Positions 16,437-24,802 of a stretch of DNA of 64,000 bases are shown here, piece by piece. The position numbers and the translations under genes are program-made. The notes below the pieces were generated by a model. That model was not told where the DNA came from, did not search any database, and saw nothing but the letters and a program-made list of their open reading frames with translations. Each line of letters opens with the position of its first letter. Position 1 is the stretch's first letter. The stretch comes from Bacillota bacterium (lineage in GTDB: Bacteria > Bacillota > Clostridia > Oscillospirales > Ruminococcaceae), in the NCBI GenBank assembly GCA_023433405.1, contig JAEZCT010000064.1, positions 1 through 64,000 of the forward strand, written 5' to 3'.

Positions 16437-17711
16437 TTACGGCTGAAACCCGTAAGCCACCGAGCCGCCGCAGATGGTATATTTAACCCTGCCGTATACC
16501 TTGCGCCCGATAAACGGTGAGTTGCGGGATTTTGAAGCAAAATCCGAAACCACCCACGGCTCGTCGGGGTCAAAAATGGTCATGTCGGCGGGCTTGCCCT
16601 TGCTAAGGGTTCCCGCCTCCAGCTTGTACAGCCGCGCGGGGTTCAGGCTCATTCGCTCCACCAAAGCGGGCAGGGATAAATGCCCCCCACGCACAAGCTC
16701 GGTAATACCCAGCGCAAGAGCGGTTTCCAGCCCAATCATGCCGCTGGGTGCTTCGGCAAGCCCCTTATCCTTTTCCTCCGGGCTGTGGGGAGCGTGGTCG
16801 GTGGCAATCAGGCTTAGCGTGCTGTCCCTGAGCCCTTGGATGACCGCCTGCCGATCCTCCTCGGTCCGGATCGGGGGATTGACCTTTGCAAGGGTCCTGT
16901 GTTTTAGCACATCCTGTTCCGTCAGGGTGAAATGGTGCGGGGTCGCCTCGGCGGCGATATCCGCGCCCATTTCCTTTGCAAGCCTTATGAGCCGCACCGC
17001 GTTTTTGGAGCTGACGTGCTGGATGTTTACACGCGCGCCGGTGTGCAGGGCAAGCATACAGTCACGCGCAACCATTACATCCTCCGCCGCAGCGCTTGCT
17101 CCCGCCAGCCCGAGCGCTTGGGATATCTCACCAAGGTTTACACCGCTTTGCGCCACCAAAAGCGGGTGCTCCTCGTGCAGGCTAATGGGCAGGTCGAGCG
17201 CCTTGCAGGCCTTCATCGCCATAAGCAGCAGCGCCTCATCCGCAACGGGTACACCGTCGTCGGAAAAGCCCGCCGCACCCGCCGCCGCAAGGGCGGCAAA
17301 ATCGGTAAGCTCCCTGCCCGCCATCCCCTTGGTAACAGCGGCCACACTGAGCACATTAATGCCGGTTTTTTTACCCTCATCCAGAACATACCGCAGGGTA
17401 TTCTCGTTATCCACCACAGGCTTTGTGTTTGCCATGCACACCACCGTGGTAAAGCCGCCCTTTGCCGCCGCGCGCGCACCGGTTGCGATATCCTCCTTAT
17501 AGGTAAGCCCGGGGTCACGAAAATGGACGTGAACATCCACAAGACCCGGGCAGACCACGAGCCCGTGCGCTTCAATCACGCAACCGAACCGCTCCCCGTC
17601 GCGGGAGAAGCTGCCCATATCCGCAATTCTGCCGTCGTCTATGACGATATCCCGCGTCGCATCCACCCCCGACAGGGGGTCGATGAGCCTTCCGCCCTTG
17701 ATGAGTATCAT
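16437..17711 (-). CDS. pyrC: Dihydroorotase
   Basis: Zinc enzyme that interconverts carbamoyl-aspartate and dihydroorotate. The 424-residue class I protein starts MILIKGGRLIDPLSG and shows the metal ligands DVHVHFRDPG, LHEEHPLL, NIQHVSSKNAV and IATDHAPHS, plus the C-terminal amidohydrolase segment GKPADMTIFDP. GGGAAAGGG precedes the ATG; the longer in-frame extension upstream covers the attenuator and is not coding. It is the first gene of a pyrC-pyrK-pyrD operon; pyrB and the carbamoyl-phosphate synthetase genes are not in this window. Confidence 0.95.
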   Translation of the reverse strand: MILIKGGRLIDPLSGVDATRDIVIDDGRIADMGSFSRDGERFGCVIEAHGLVVCPGLVDVHVHFRDPGLTYKEDIATGARAAAKGGFTTVVCMANTKPVVDNENTLRYVLDEGKKTGINVLSVAAVTKGMAGRELTDFAALAAAGAAGFSDDGVPVADEALLLMAMKACKALDLPISLHEEHPLLVAQSGVNLGEISQALGLAGASAAAEDVMVARDCMLALHTGARVNIQHVSSKNAVRLIRLAKEMGADIAAEATPHHFTLTEQDVLKHRTLAKVNPPIRTEEDRQAVIQGLRDSTLSLIATDHAPHSPEEKDKGLAEAPSGMIGLETALALGITELVRGGHLSLPALVERMSLNPARLYKLEAGTLSKGKPADMTIFDPDEPWVVSDFASKSRNSPFIGRKVYGRVKYTICGGSVAYGFQP

Positions 17712-17759
17712 TGCATCAGCCCTTTCCCAAGCCATCAAGCGAGCCGTGATTTTTGGGAC

Positions 17760-17793
17760 AAAAAACCCTTCACAAGCAGGCTTGCAAAGGGTT
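17760..17793 (-). terminator. Attenuator-type terminator in the pyrC leader
   Basis: On the minus strand AACCCTTTGCAAGCC...AAGGGTTTTTT makes a stem ending in six T residues, lying between the promoter and pyrC. Terminators of this kind precede pyrimidine operons controlled by PyrR in many Firmicutes, but I do not see a clear PyrR-binding hairpin in the short leader, so the trigger is open. Confidence 0.75.
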
Positions 17794-17813
17794 ACTTGTT
17801 CTGCTCTATCAAT

Positions 17814-17842
17814 ACTATACCATGCCGCCGACACGGGCGCAA
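17814..17842 (-). promoter_or_regulatory. Predicted pyr operon promoter
   Basis: TTGCGC (17837-17842) and TATAGT (17814-17819) with a 17-base spacer on the minus strand, about 100 bases before the pyrC start. Placed in the short gap between the histidine kinase stop codon and the attenuator. Confidence 0.6.
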
Positions 17843-17866
17843 GGGACGAATGGCGTTTCATGCCAG

Positions 17867-19381
17867 TCATCCCTCCAGCTCCGCAAGATCTAGGGATATC
17901 CAAAACTCCACGCCTTCTCCCTGGCTAAGGTTGCGCACGCCGTACCCCCCGCCGTGCAGCTCCATCACCGTTTTGACAATGGCAAGCCCAAGACCATAGC
18001 TCTGGGTGGCGCGCTCCCTGGCCTTATCCGCGCGGTAGAAGCTGATGAAGATATTCTCCGCCTCCTGCTCGGGAATATGTGAACCCGAGTTGTATACCGA
18101 TAGCACACAGCTGTTTTGCTTCCGTCTGGCGCACACCGCAATACTGCCGCCCACCGGCGCGTACTTTACGGCGTTTTCAACCAGGTTCGTAAGCGCCTGC
18201 CCGATTTTATGATAGTCTGCGTTGACAATATACGGCTCGGGGATATCGCGCCGGACTGTCAGCGACTTTTTTTTTGCGAGCAGCTTAAGATTATTAAGAA
18301 CCTCATCCACAACATCGGTAACGCAGAAGTTATCCCGCTCCAGCCGCTCGCGGCCGCTTTCGAGCTGTGAAAGGCGCAAAAGCCTTGCCACCAGCACAGA
18401 CATGCGGTTGCCCTCGTCAATAATGGTGTCGGCATACTCCCGGGCAAGACCGTCCCCATTGCGGTCGCGCAGCGCCTCGGCGTAGCCGATAATGAGGGTA
18501 AGCGGGGTCTTAAAGTCGTGGGAGACATTGGCCACAAACTCCTTGCGCATCCGGTCAATCTCCTGCTGGCGGGTAAGGTCGTTTTGCAAAACGGCGTTTG
18601 CCTTCATAAGCTCGGCAATATTGGCCTCCAGCTGGCGGGACATATGGTTGACGCTCTTTGCCAAGAGCGCGATCTCATCATCCCCCTTTTCCTCACAGCG
18701 CTCCGAAAAATCAAAGCGTGCCAGACGCTCCGCCGCCTGCTGCATGCTGCGAAGCGGCCGGGTAATGCGACCTACCACGATGTAGATAAGCACCGCGCCC
18801 GCGGCGAATATGCCCATGGAAAGCATGGCGGTATAACGCACCGCAAGGTCGGCGATGGATTTGATATACGACTTTGGGCTTTCTACATAGAGATACCGGT
18901 TACCCCCAAGGCTTGCCAGTGCATACAGTTTTGGCTGAGGGTCGTTTGCGTCCTTTACCAGAATACCCTTCTCTAGGCCCGCCAGCTCGCCCACCCTTTC
19001 GAGCAGCTCCTTTTCGGCAAACGCGCGATAACGCTGGCGGGGCAAAAACAGCTCGTTTCGGTCATGGTCGTCGCGCGCCAGGGGCTGTGGGCCGTACTCA
19101 TATTCTACCGTTACGCCGTCTTCCCCCACCGTAAAGATATACGCCATGCTGTTTTTACCCTCTAGCGCATACAGCTCCTCGTATATGCCCTCCGGCTCCC
19201 GCTGGTATGCCACCTGTATTTTCAAGGCGCTGGTGCGCAGCTCCGACCGTTTGGAGTACAGGTACAACGACTCAAAAAGCGCGGAGCCCATAAACAGCAG
19301 CACGGCAAGATTAAGCCCCAGCACAACCAGAACAATGAGAAACAGCTTCTTTCTAATCCCGAAGCTCGCCGTTCCACTCAA
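17867..19381 (-). CDS. Sensor histidine kinase, OmpR-partner type
   Basis: A membrane kinase of about 504 residues. TM1 at about 13-36, an extracytoplasmic sensor domain of about 145 residues, TM2 at 184-204, HAMP to about 257, then the H box FVANVSHDFKTPLTL (His288), an N box in NLVENAVKYAP and a glycine box YGLGLAIVK. I start at the TTG at 19381, with AAAGGTGGGG upstream; it overlaps the response regulator by 29 bp and leaves a sensible N terminus (SGTASFGIRKKLFLIV). The 90-odd codons before it are a shadow of the regulator gene. The signal sensed is not readable from sequence. Confidence 0.9.
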   Translation of the reverse strand: MSGTASFGIRKKLFLIVLVVLGLNLAVLLFMGSALFESLYLYSKRSELRTSALKIQVAYQREPEGIYEELYALEGKNSMAYIFTVGEDGVTVEYEYGPQPLARDDHDRNELFLPRQRYRAFAEKELLERVGELAGLEKGILVKDANDPQPKLYALASLGGNRYLYVESPKSYIKSIADLAVRYTAMLSMGIFAAGAVLIYIVVGRITRPLRSMQQAAERLARFDFSERCEEKGDDEIALLAKSVNHMSRQLEANIAELMKANAVLQNDLTRQQEIDRMRKEFVANVSHDFKTPLTLIIGYAEALRDRNGDGLAREYADTIIDEGNRMSVLVARLLRLSQLESGRERLERDNFCVTDVVDEVLNNLKLLAKKKSLTVRRDIPEPYIVNADYHKIGQALTNLVENAVKYAPVGGSIAVCARRKQNSCVLSVYNSGSHIPEQEAENIFISFYRADKARERATQSYGLGLAIVKTVMELHGGGYGVRNLSQGEGVEFWISLDLAELEG

Positions 19382-20039
19382 GCTTATACCCCACCTTTCG
19401 CAGCGTGATGATGCACCTTGCGTAATCGCCGATTTTGGTGCGCAGGCACTTAATATGCGTATCAACGGTGCGGTCGTCTCCGTCGTAGTCCATATCCCAC
19501 ACCGCCCCGATAATCTGGTCCCTCGACAGCACAAGATTCTTGTTCTTTCCCAAAAAATATAACAGGTCAAACTCCCGGGGGGTGAGCTTAATACGGCTGC
19601 CTTCAATGCTGACCGCCCGTTCCCGGTAATGGATGTGCAGGCCGCCCAGCGCAAGGTCGCTCATATCCCCCAGGGCGGTTCGCCGCAGCAGGTTCTTTAC
19701 CCGGGTGACCAGAATGGTGGGGCTGAAGGGCTTTGCAATGTATTCATCCGCGCCGCAATGAAAGCCCGCAAGCTCGTCGCCTTCCGAGTCCCGGGCCGTA
19801 AGCATCAGCACCGGCGTATCCGAGCGGCGGCGAATCTCTCGGCATACCTCGTAGCCGGTTGCGCGGGGCATCATCACATCCAGCATCACCAGTGCCACAT
19901 CCTCATTTTGTCCGTATTTCTCCAGTGCCTCCACCCCGTCCGCCGCCTCTATCACGCGGTAGCCCTCGTGAATGAGGTAGCTTGCCACCATACGGCGTAT
20001 CCTTTCTTCATCCTCCGCAATTAAAATCTTGGTCTCCAT
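19353..20039 (-). CDS. OmpR/PhoB-family response regulator
   Basis: A 228-residue DNA-binding regulator. The receiver starts METKILIAEDEERIRRM, with the phosphoacceptor Asp in VALVMLDVMMP, Thr/Ser in MLTARDSE and Lys in YIAKPFSPT. The C-terminal winged helix runs from about residue 130 (LTPREFDLLYFLGKN...VDTHIKCLRTKIG). GGGAGGGAC is seven bases before the chosen ATG. It is upstream of and overlaps the kinase gene, so the two form a two-component pair. Target genes are unknown. Confidence 0.93.
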   Translation of the reverse strand: METKILIAEDEERIRRMVASYLIHEGYRVIEAADGVEALEKYGQNEDVALVMLDVMMPRATGYEVCREIRRRSDTPVLMLTARDSEGDELAGFHCGADEYIAKPFSPTILVTRVKNLLRRTALGDMSDLALGGLHIHYRERAVSIEGSRIKLTPREFDLLYFLGKNKNLVLSRDQIIGAVWDMDYDGDDRTVDTHIKCLRTKIGDYARCIITLRKVGYKLEWNGELRD

Positions 20040-20388
20040 AGCAGTCCCTCCCCGCGCAAGCATAAGCCTATATATTTTACAATAATACCTGTCATTTGTG
20101 TTCGAATATTGTTGATACTATAAATAATCCTTGTCCTTTTCGCAAACACGGGTTAAAATATTGCTGCCCGGTTGTGACAAGCTGTGTGACAACCAAAATT
20201 AATCTGTATTCCCGCTCGGTTTATGCTATAATATAATGGCTGTTTGGTGGGTCTTTGAAGGTTTAATTAGCGTTTGCCTTTTGATTTGCCATGCTGTTAG
20301 TTCGCCCTTTATGAGTAATTGAGTACTCTAACTTATAAAAGAAAACCGTCTCGTATTATAAAAAGACGTAAAAGAAGGAGGGCGGCAT

Positions 20389-22971
20389 ATGAGGCTGCTC
20401 GCGGTCGATGGCAACAGCATATTAAACCGTGCCTTTTACGGCATTAAGCTGCTGACGGCAAAGGACGGCACCTACACCAACGCCATAGTTGGCTTTATGA
20501 ATATCCTGCTAAAGGTGCTGGACGAGGTCGCACCCGACGCGGTGGCAGTGGCGTTTGACCTGAAGGCTCCCACCTTTCGCCACAAGATGTACGACGGCTA
20601 CAAGGCGCAGCGCAAGGGAATGCCCGAGGAGCTGCGCGTTCAGCTGCCCCTTATCAAGGAGCTTTTAATCGCGCTTGGCTACCGCATTGTGGAGAAAGAG
20701 GGCTATGAGGCCGATGATATTCTGGGCACCTTTGCCGCGCTGTGTGAGCAAAGCGGGAATGAGTGTGTGATTGTCACCGGCGACCGGGACAGCCTGCAGC
20801 TGGTCTCCGACCGGGTTACCGTCCGGCTTGCCTCCACCAAGATGGGACGCCCCGAAACCACTGTTTACGATACGGATAAGATAAAAGAAACCTACGGCAT
20901 AGCGCCACTTCAGCTTATCGACGTAAAGGCACTGATGGGCGATGCCTCGGATAATATCCCGGGAGTGGCGGGCATTGGTGAAAAGACCGCGCTCTCCCTC
21001 ATCGGGCGGTACAAATCGCTGGATCAGGTGTACGCGGAGCTTGAGACGTTGGAGGCGACCGCCTCTGTAAAGGCAAAGCTTGCGGCGGGCGCCGATAACG
21101 CCCGGCTGAGCTACACCCTTGCCAAGATCTGCAAGGAGGTACCCGTTGACCCTGACCTTAGCGGCTACCGAAGGGCGGCGGGGGAGCCTTCTCAGGCCGC
21201 CGGGCTGTTAAGCCGGCTGGAGCTGTTTGCCCTTACTAAGCGCCTCAATCTTTCCGCCGCCGCCCTTTCCTCCCCCTCGAAGGCGCAGGAGCAGAAAGCC
21301 GCAAGCGTAAAGATTTTGCTCTCCCCCTCCGGTAAGGAGCTGAACGCGCTTTTAAGGGCCGCCGACCCCTTGTGTCTGTTGTGCCGCGTGGAGGGCGACG
21401 CGCTTACCTCTGTGGAGCTGTATGCAAACGGAACCATCGCCGTGGTAGAGAACCCGGGCGACGACGTGATTGCGCATATCCTCTCGGGGGATGTAAAAAA
21501 GGTTACCCACGACGCAAAGCCCCTGTACGCGTGGGCGCTGGCCCGCGGCTTTGCGGTTGAAAACCTGTTGTGCGACACCATGCTGGCCGCCTACCTGATA
21601 AACCCGCTGGCAAGCGGCTATGAGCTTGCCCGTCTGTGCGCGGAATACGCCGTGGTGCCCTTTGATACCCAGCTGCTGCCCGAGCTCTCGGATATTGCCT
21701 CGCTGTATGGGCTGTACCAAAGGCTGTGGGAGAAGATTGACGAATACGGGCAGGTAGCCCTGCTATGCAATATTGAAATTCCCCTCGCAAAGGTGCTTGC
21801 CTCTATGGAGAACGCAGGATTTTTGGTGGATACAAAGGCCATCGCGTCCTTTGGGCAAAGCCTTGACGCGGACATCAGTCGGCTGGAGCAGGACATTCAC
21901 CGCCTGGCGGGTTCCGAGTTTAACATAAATTCCCCAAAGCAGCTCGGAGAGGTGCTGTTTGTTCGCCTTGCGCTGCCCTCGGGCAAAAAGACCAAAAGCG
22001 GCTTTTCCACCAACGCCGAGGTGCTTGAAACCCTGCGGGGCAAGCACGAGGTGGTGGATAGCATCCTTGAATACCGCAAGCTGGTCAAGCTAAAAAGCAC
22101 CTATGTAGAGGGACTTTTGCGCGTGGCGAGAGACGACGGCACGGTGCACACCAGCTTTAACCAAACCGAAACCCGCACGGGGCGCATCAGCTCCACCGAG
22201 CCGAACCTGCAAAACATCCCCGTCCGCACCGCCCTTGGCAGCGAGCTGCGCAAGTTTTTTGTTGCCAGAGAGGGCTGGACCCTTGTGGACGCCGACTATT
22301 CCCAGATAGAGCTGCGGGTGCTTGCACACATCTCAAACGACCAAAACATGATTGACGCCTTTGCCGAAGGGGTGGATATTCACACCAAAACCGCCTCACA
22401 GGTGTTTGACCTGCCGGAGGATATGGTCACCCCCCTGCTGCGCAGCCGCGCCAAGGCGGTGAATTTCGGCATTGTTTACGGAATTGGAGCATATTCCCTA
22501 TCTCAAGACATTAATGTTAGCGTCCAAGAGGCCGATAAGTATATAAAGAGCTATCTTGCAACCTACAGCGGGGTGCGCGGGTATATGGAGGATTCCATTG
22601 AATTTGCCCGTACCCACGGCTACGCAAAAACCATGTTTGCCCGCCGGCGAAGCCTGCCCGAGATTACGGCCTCCAACCGCAACATCAAGTCCTTTGGGGA
22701 GCGTGTGGCAATGAACACACCCATACAGGGCACCGCCGCCGATATCATCAAGATTGCGATGATACGGGTTTACGAGCGGTTGCGGCGCGAAGGACTGCGC
22801 GCGCGGCTGATTCTCCAGATTCACGATGAGCTGATTGTCGAAGCACCCCTTGACGAGGCTAAGACCGCGACAAAGATTCTCAAGGAAGAGATGGAGCACG
22901 CCGCCGACCTTCGGGTTCCTCTGCTCGCGGACGCACACACGGGCGACAATTGGTACACGGCAAAGGGATAG
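20389..22971 (+). CDS. polA: DNA polymerase I
   Basis: Repair and Okazaki-fragment polymerase of 860 residues. The 5'-3' nuclease domain fills about residues 1-290 (LLAVDGNSILNRAFYG, GYEADDILGT, VTGDRDSLQLV, DNIPGVAGIGEKTA). The middle 3'-5' exonuclease domain is present as a fold but the metal-binding DxE motif is missing, so proofreading is probably lost, as in Bacillus and Taq enzymes. The polymerase domain has VDADYSQIELRVLAHIS, RSRAKAVNFGIVYG and LQIHDELIVE. AGGAGG lies upstream. A TATAAT at 20227 may belong to its promoter; the rest of the 350-bp gap before it shows nothing else. Confidence 0.97.
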   Translation: MRLLAVDGNSILNRAFYGIKLLTAKDGTYTNAIVGFMNILLKVLDEVAPDAVAVAFDLKAPTFRHKMYDGYKAQRKGMPEELRVQLPLIKELLIALGYRIVEKEGYEADDILGTFAALCEQSGNECVIVTGDRDSLQLVSDRVTVRLASTKMGRPETTVYDTDKIKETYGIAPLQLIDVKALMGDASDNIPGVAGIGEKTALSLIGRYKSLDQVYAELETLEATASVKAKLAAGADNARLSYTLAKICKEVPVDPDLSGYRRAAGEPSQAAGLLSRLELFALTKRLNLSAAALSSPSKAQEQKAASVKILLSPSGKELNALLRAADPLCLLCRVEGDALTSVELYANGTIAVVENPGDDVIAHILSGDVKKVTHDAKPLYAWALARGFAVENLLCDTMLAAYLINPLASGYELARLCAEYAVVPFDTQLLPELSDIASLYGLYQRLWEKIDEYGQVALLCNIEIPLAKVLASMENAGFLVDTKAIASFGQSLDADISRLEQDIHRLAGSEFNINSPKQLGEVLFVRLALPSGKKTKSGFSTNAEVLETLRGKHEVVDSILEYRKLVKLKSTYVEGLLRVARDDGTVHTSFNQTETRTGRISSTEPNLQNIPVRTALGSELRKFFVAREGWTLVDADYSQIELRVLAHISNDQNMIDAFAEGVDIHTKTASQVFDLPEDMVTPLLRSRAKAVNFGIVYGIGAYSLSQDINVSVQEADKYIKSYLATYSGVRGYMEDSIEFARTHGYAKTMFARRRSLPEITASNRNIKSFGERVAMNTPIQGTAADIIKIAMIRVYERLRREGLRARLILQIHDELIVEAPLDEAKTATKILKEEMEHAADLRVPLLADAHTGDNWYTAKG

Positions 22972-23057
22972 CCTCTTACAAGACCTAATATCACGCATGA
23001 GTACAGCCGAAAACATTAAAACTAATGACTTCATTTCGGGTGCAAAGGGGATTATCT

Positions 23058-23570
23058 ATGGTCAAAATTCTTTTTGTCTGCACAGGGAACACCTGCCGCA
23101 GCCCTATGGCACAGGGTTTGTGCCAAAAATACATTACCGAAAACGAGCTGATTGGCCAGTACGGCTGTGCCAGCGCTGGGCTGGATGTGGCGGACGGCTC
23201 GCCGATTAGCGACAACGCCGCAATTGTGATGAACGAGATCGGCATCAACATGACCTCGCACCGCGCGAAGCGGGTGACGCGGGAGATGATGGAGCAGGCA
23301 GATGTTGTATATGCCATGTCTGCCACCCACCGGAACATGCTGCGAACCCTGTTCCCCGAGAACAGCGGCAAGGTGCAGATACTTGGGCACCCCATTTTTG
23401 ACCCGTATGGTCAAAACCTGGACTTTTATCGCTTTTCGCGGGATAGTCTTAGGGATAAGGTGAACCGCGCTATGAACGACCTGCGCGAAGAAGTAGCGAA
23501 AAAGAAGGAGTTGGAGGAAGAACAGCAGCATAAAGCTGACCTGTTTAGAAACTATGGCGGATTCTATTGA
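23058..23570 (+). CDS. Low-molecular-weight phosphatase, probable protein-arginine phosphatase
   Basis: A 170-residue LMW-PTP-fold enzyme. The active-site loop VCTGNTCRSPMAQ starts at about residue 7 (CxxxxxR) and the general acid Asp is in HPIFDPYGQ. The Thr in CTGNTCRS, where tyrosine phosphatases usually have Ile or Leu, is the residue that gives B. subtilis YwlE its preference for phospho-arginine; that specificity is an inference here. The C terminus is a lysine/glutamate-rich helix. AAAGGGG precedes the ATG at 23058. It overlaps rimI by 17 bp, so the two are translationally coupled. Confidence 0.85.
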   Translation: MVKILFVCTGNTCRSPMAQGLCQKYITENELIGQYGCASAGLDVADGSPISDNAAIVMNEIGINMTSHRAKRVTREMMEQADVVYAMSATHRNMLRTLFPENSGKVQILGHPIFDPYGQNLDFYRFSRDSLRDKVNRAMNDLREEVAKKKELEEEQQHKADLFRNYGGFY

Positions 23571-24015
23571 TCGACAACCGATCTTCATCGAGACCTTTGC
23601 CGCCCGTCACCTGGATGATGTCGCGCGGCTGGAGCGGGAGTGCTTTGTCACCCCGTGGAGCCATGAGGGGCTGGCGGAGGAGCTTTCTAACCCTCTGGCG
23701 GTGTTTCGCGTCGCTGTGCTGGACGGGCAGGCCGTTGGCTACGCGGGTATGCACCATATCCTGGATGAGGGCTACATAACCAATATTGCGGTTTCCTCGG
23801 CGCACCGGCGAAAGGGCATTGGCCGCAGCCTGCTGACGGAGCTGCTGGAATACGGCAAAAAGCTTGATATGGGCTTTCTTACGCTGGAGGTGCGCGTTTC
23901 CAACGCCGCCGCGATTGCGCTGTACGCTTCGCTGGATTTTAAGGAGCAGGGCGTACGCCCCGACTTTTATACCGGTCCCACCGAGGACGCGCTGATTATG
24001 ACCTACAAATTTTAG
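23554..24015 (+). CDS. rimI: Ribosomal-protein-alanine N-acetyltransferase
   Basis: A 153-residue GNAT enzyme. RimI-type features: CFVTPWSHEGLAEEL near the N terminus, YITNIAVSSAHRRKGIGRSLL with the R-R-K-G-I-G acetyl-CoA loop, then LEVRVSNAAAIALYASLDF and a C terminus DALIMTYKF. RimI acetylates the N-terminal alanine of ribosomal protein S18. In Firmicutes rimI usually lies in the tsaE-tsaB-rimI-tsaD cluster; here tsaD follows after one extra gene while tsaE and tsaB are missing. Confidence 0.88.
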   Translation: MADSIDRQPIFIETFAARHLDDVARLERECFVTPWSHEGLAEELSNPLAVFRVAVLDGQAVGYAGMHHILDEGYITNIAVSSAHRRKGIGRSLLTELLEYGKKLDMGFLTLEVRVSNAAAIALYASLDFKEQGVRPDFYTGPTEDALIMTYKF

Positions 24016-24085
24016 GTTTTTCTCGCGCCTTGTATTCAATCCGCTGTTTATTGCTCGCAGAAACAGCAAGGAAAGAGGAAACAAC

Positions 24086-24730
24086 ATGAAGTCACTAAGG
24101 ATATCGATTTTTGCAGCACTTGTTGCAATGGCAATTTTGTCACTTACAAACCTCTTTGGTGTTCCTGCCGCCGGCATCGCGGTGCTGGTAGGCATTCTGT
24201 TCTGCTTTTTTAGCTCCCGCGAAGAAAAGCAGACGGCTGAGGAAAACCCCCTAAACATCAAAACGCTGGGCAAGGCCCTAAAAAATAAGTCGGTATGGCT
24301 GTGGCTTCCCCTGCCCATTGTGGCAAACGCCGTGTGTATCGGCATCTCCCTGCTGTTCTTTCCAGAGTTTGTCGCCCATGTGCTAAATAGGAGCAGCTCG
24401 GTTCTCACCCTTGATAACATGGTCATGCTGGTGGGGCAGCTCTCTATCCTCGCGCTGGGCGAGGAGATTGCCTGGCGCGCCTTTTTTCAGTCACAGCTTA
24501 AAAAAATACTGCCCTTTGAGGCCGCGCTGTTTATTACCTCGGTGCTGTTTGCGCTGGGGCATATCTCGGTGGGCGACCCGAAGATTGTGGTTTACGACCT
24601 TTTCTTTGTGTTTATTAACAGCCTGCTATACGGCATTGTTTATAAAAAATCGGGCAATGTATGGGTAAGCGCCATCTCCCATTATGCCGCGAATCTCTCG
24701 GGCATTTTAATGTTTACACTTCTTGCCTAG
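24086..24730 (+). CDS. CPBP-family intramembrane metalloprotease
   Basis: A 214-residue membrane protein with about six hydrophobic segments. The Abi/CAAX-protease signature is intact: GEEIAWRAFFQSQLKK (EExxxR), FALGHIS (His of motif 2) and the C-terminal SAISHYAANLSGI (motif with His and Asn). Family members cleave prenylated or membrane-bound substrates in eukaryotes and act in bacteriocin immunity or peptide processing in bacteria; the role here cannot be told. It has its own AAAGAGG site and sits between rimI and tsaD, an unusual insertion in that cluster. Confidence 0.87.
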   Translation: MKSLRISIFAALVAMAILSLTNLFGVPAAGIAVLVGILFCFFSSREEKQTAEENPLNIKTLGKALKNKSVWLWLPLPIVANAVCIGISLLFFPEFVAHVLNRSSSVLTLDNMVMLVGQLSILALGEEIAWRAFFQSQLKKILPFEAALFITSVLFALGHISVGDPKIVVYDLFFVFINSLLYGIVYKKSGNVWVSAISHYAANLSGILMFTLLA

Positions 24731-24802
24731 TATTTATTTGTTAATTTACTCCGCGCCCTTGAGATGCTTGTCCCTGTGCCGGATCGGAAAGGTGACTGTC
24801 CC

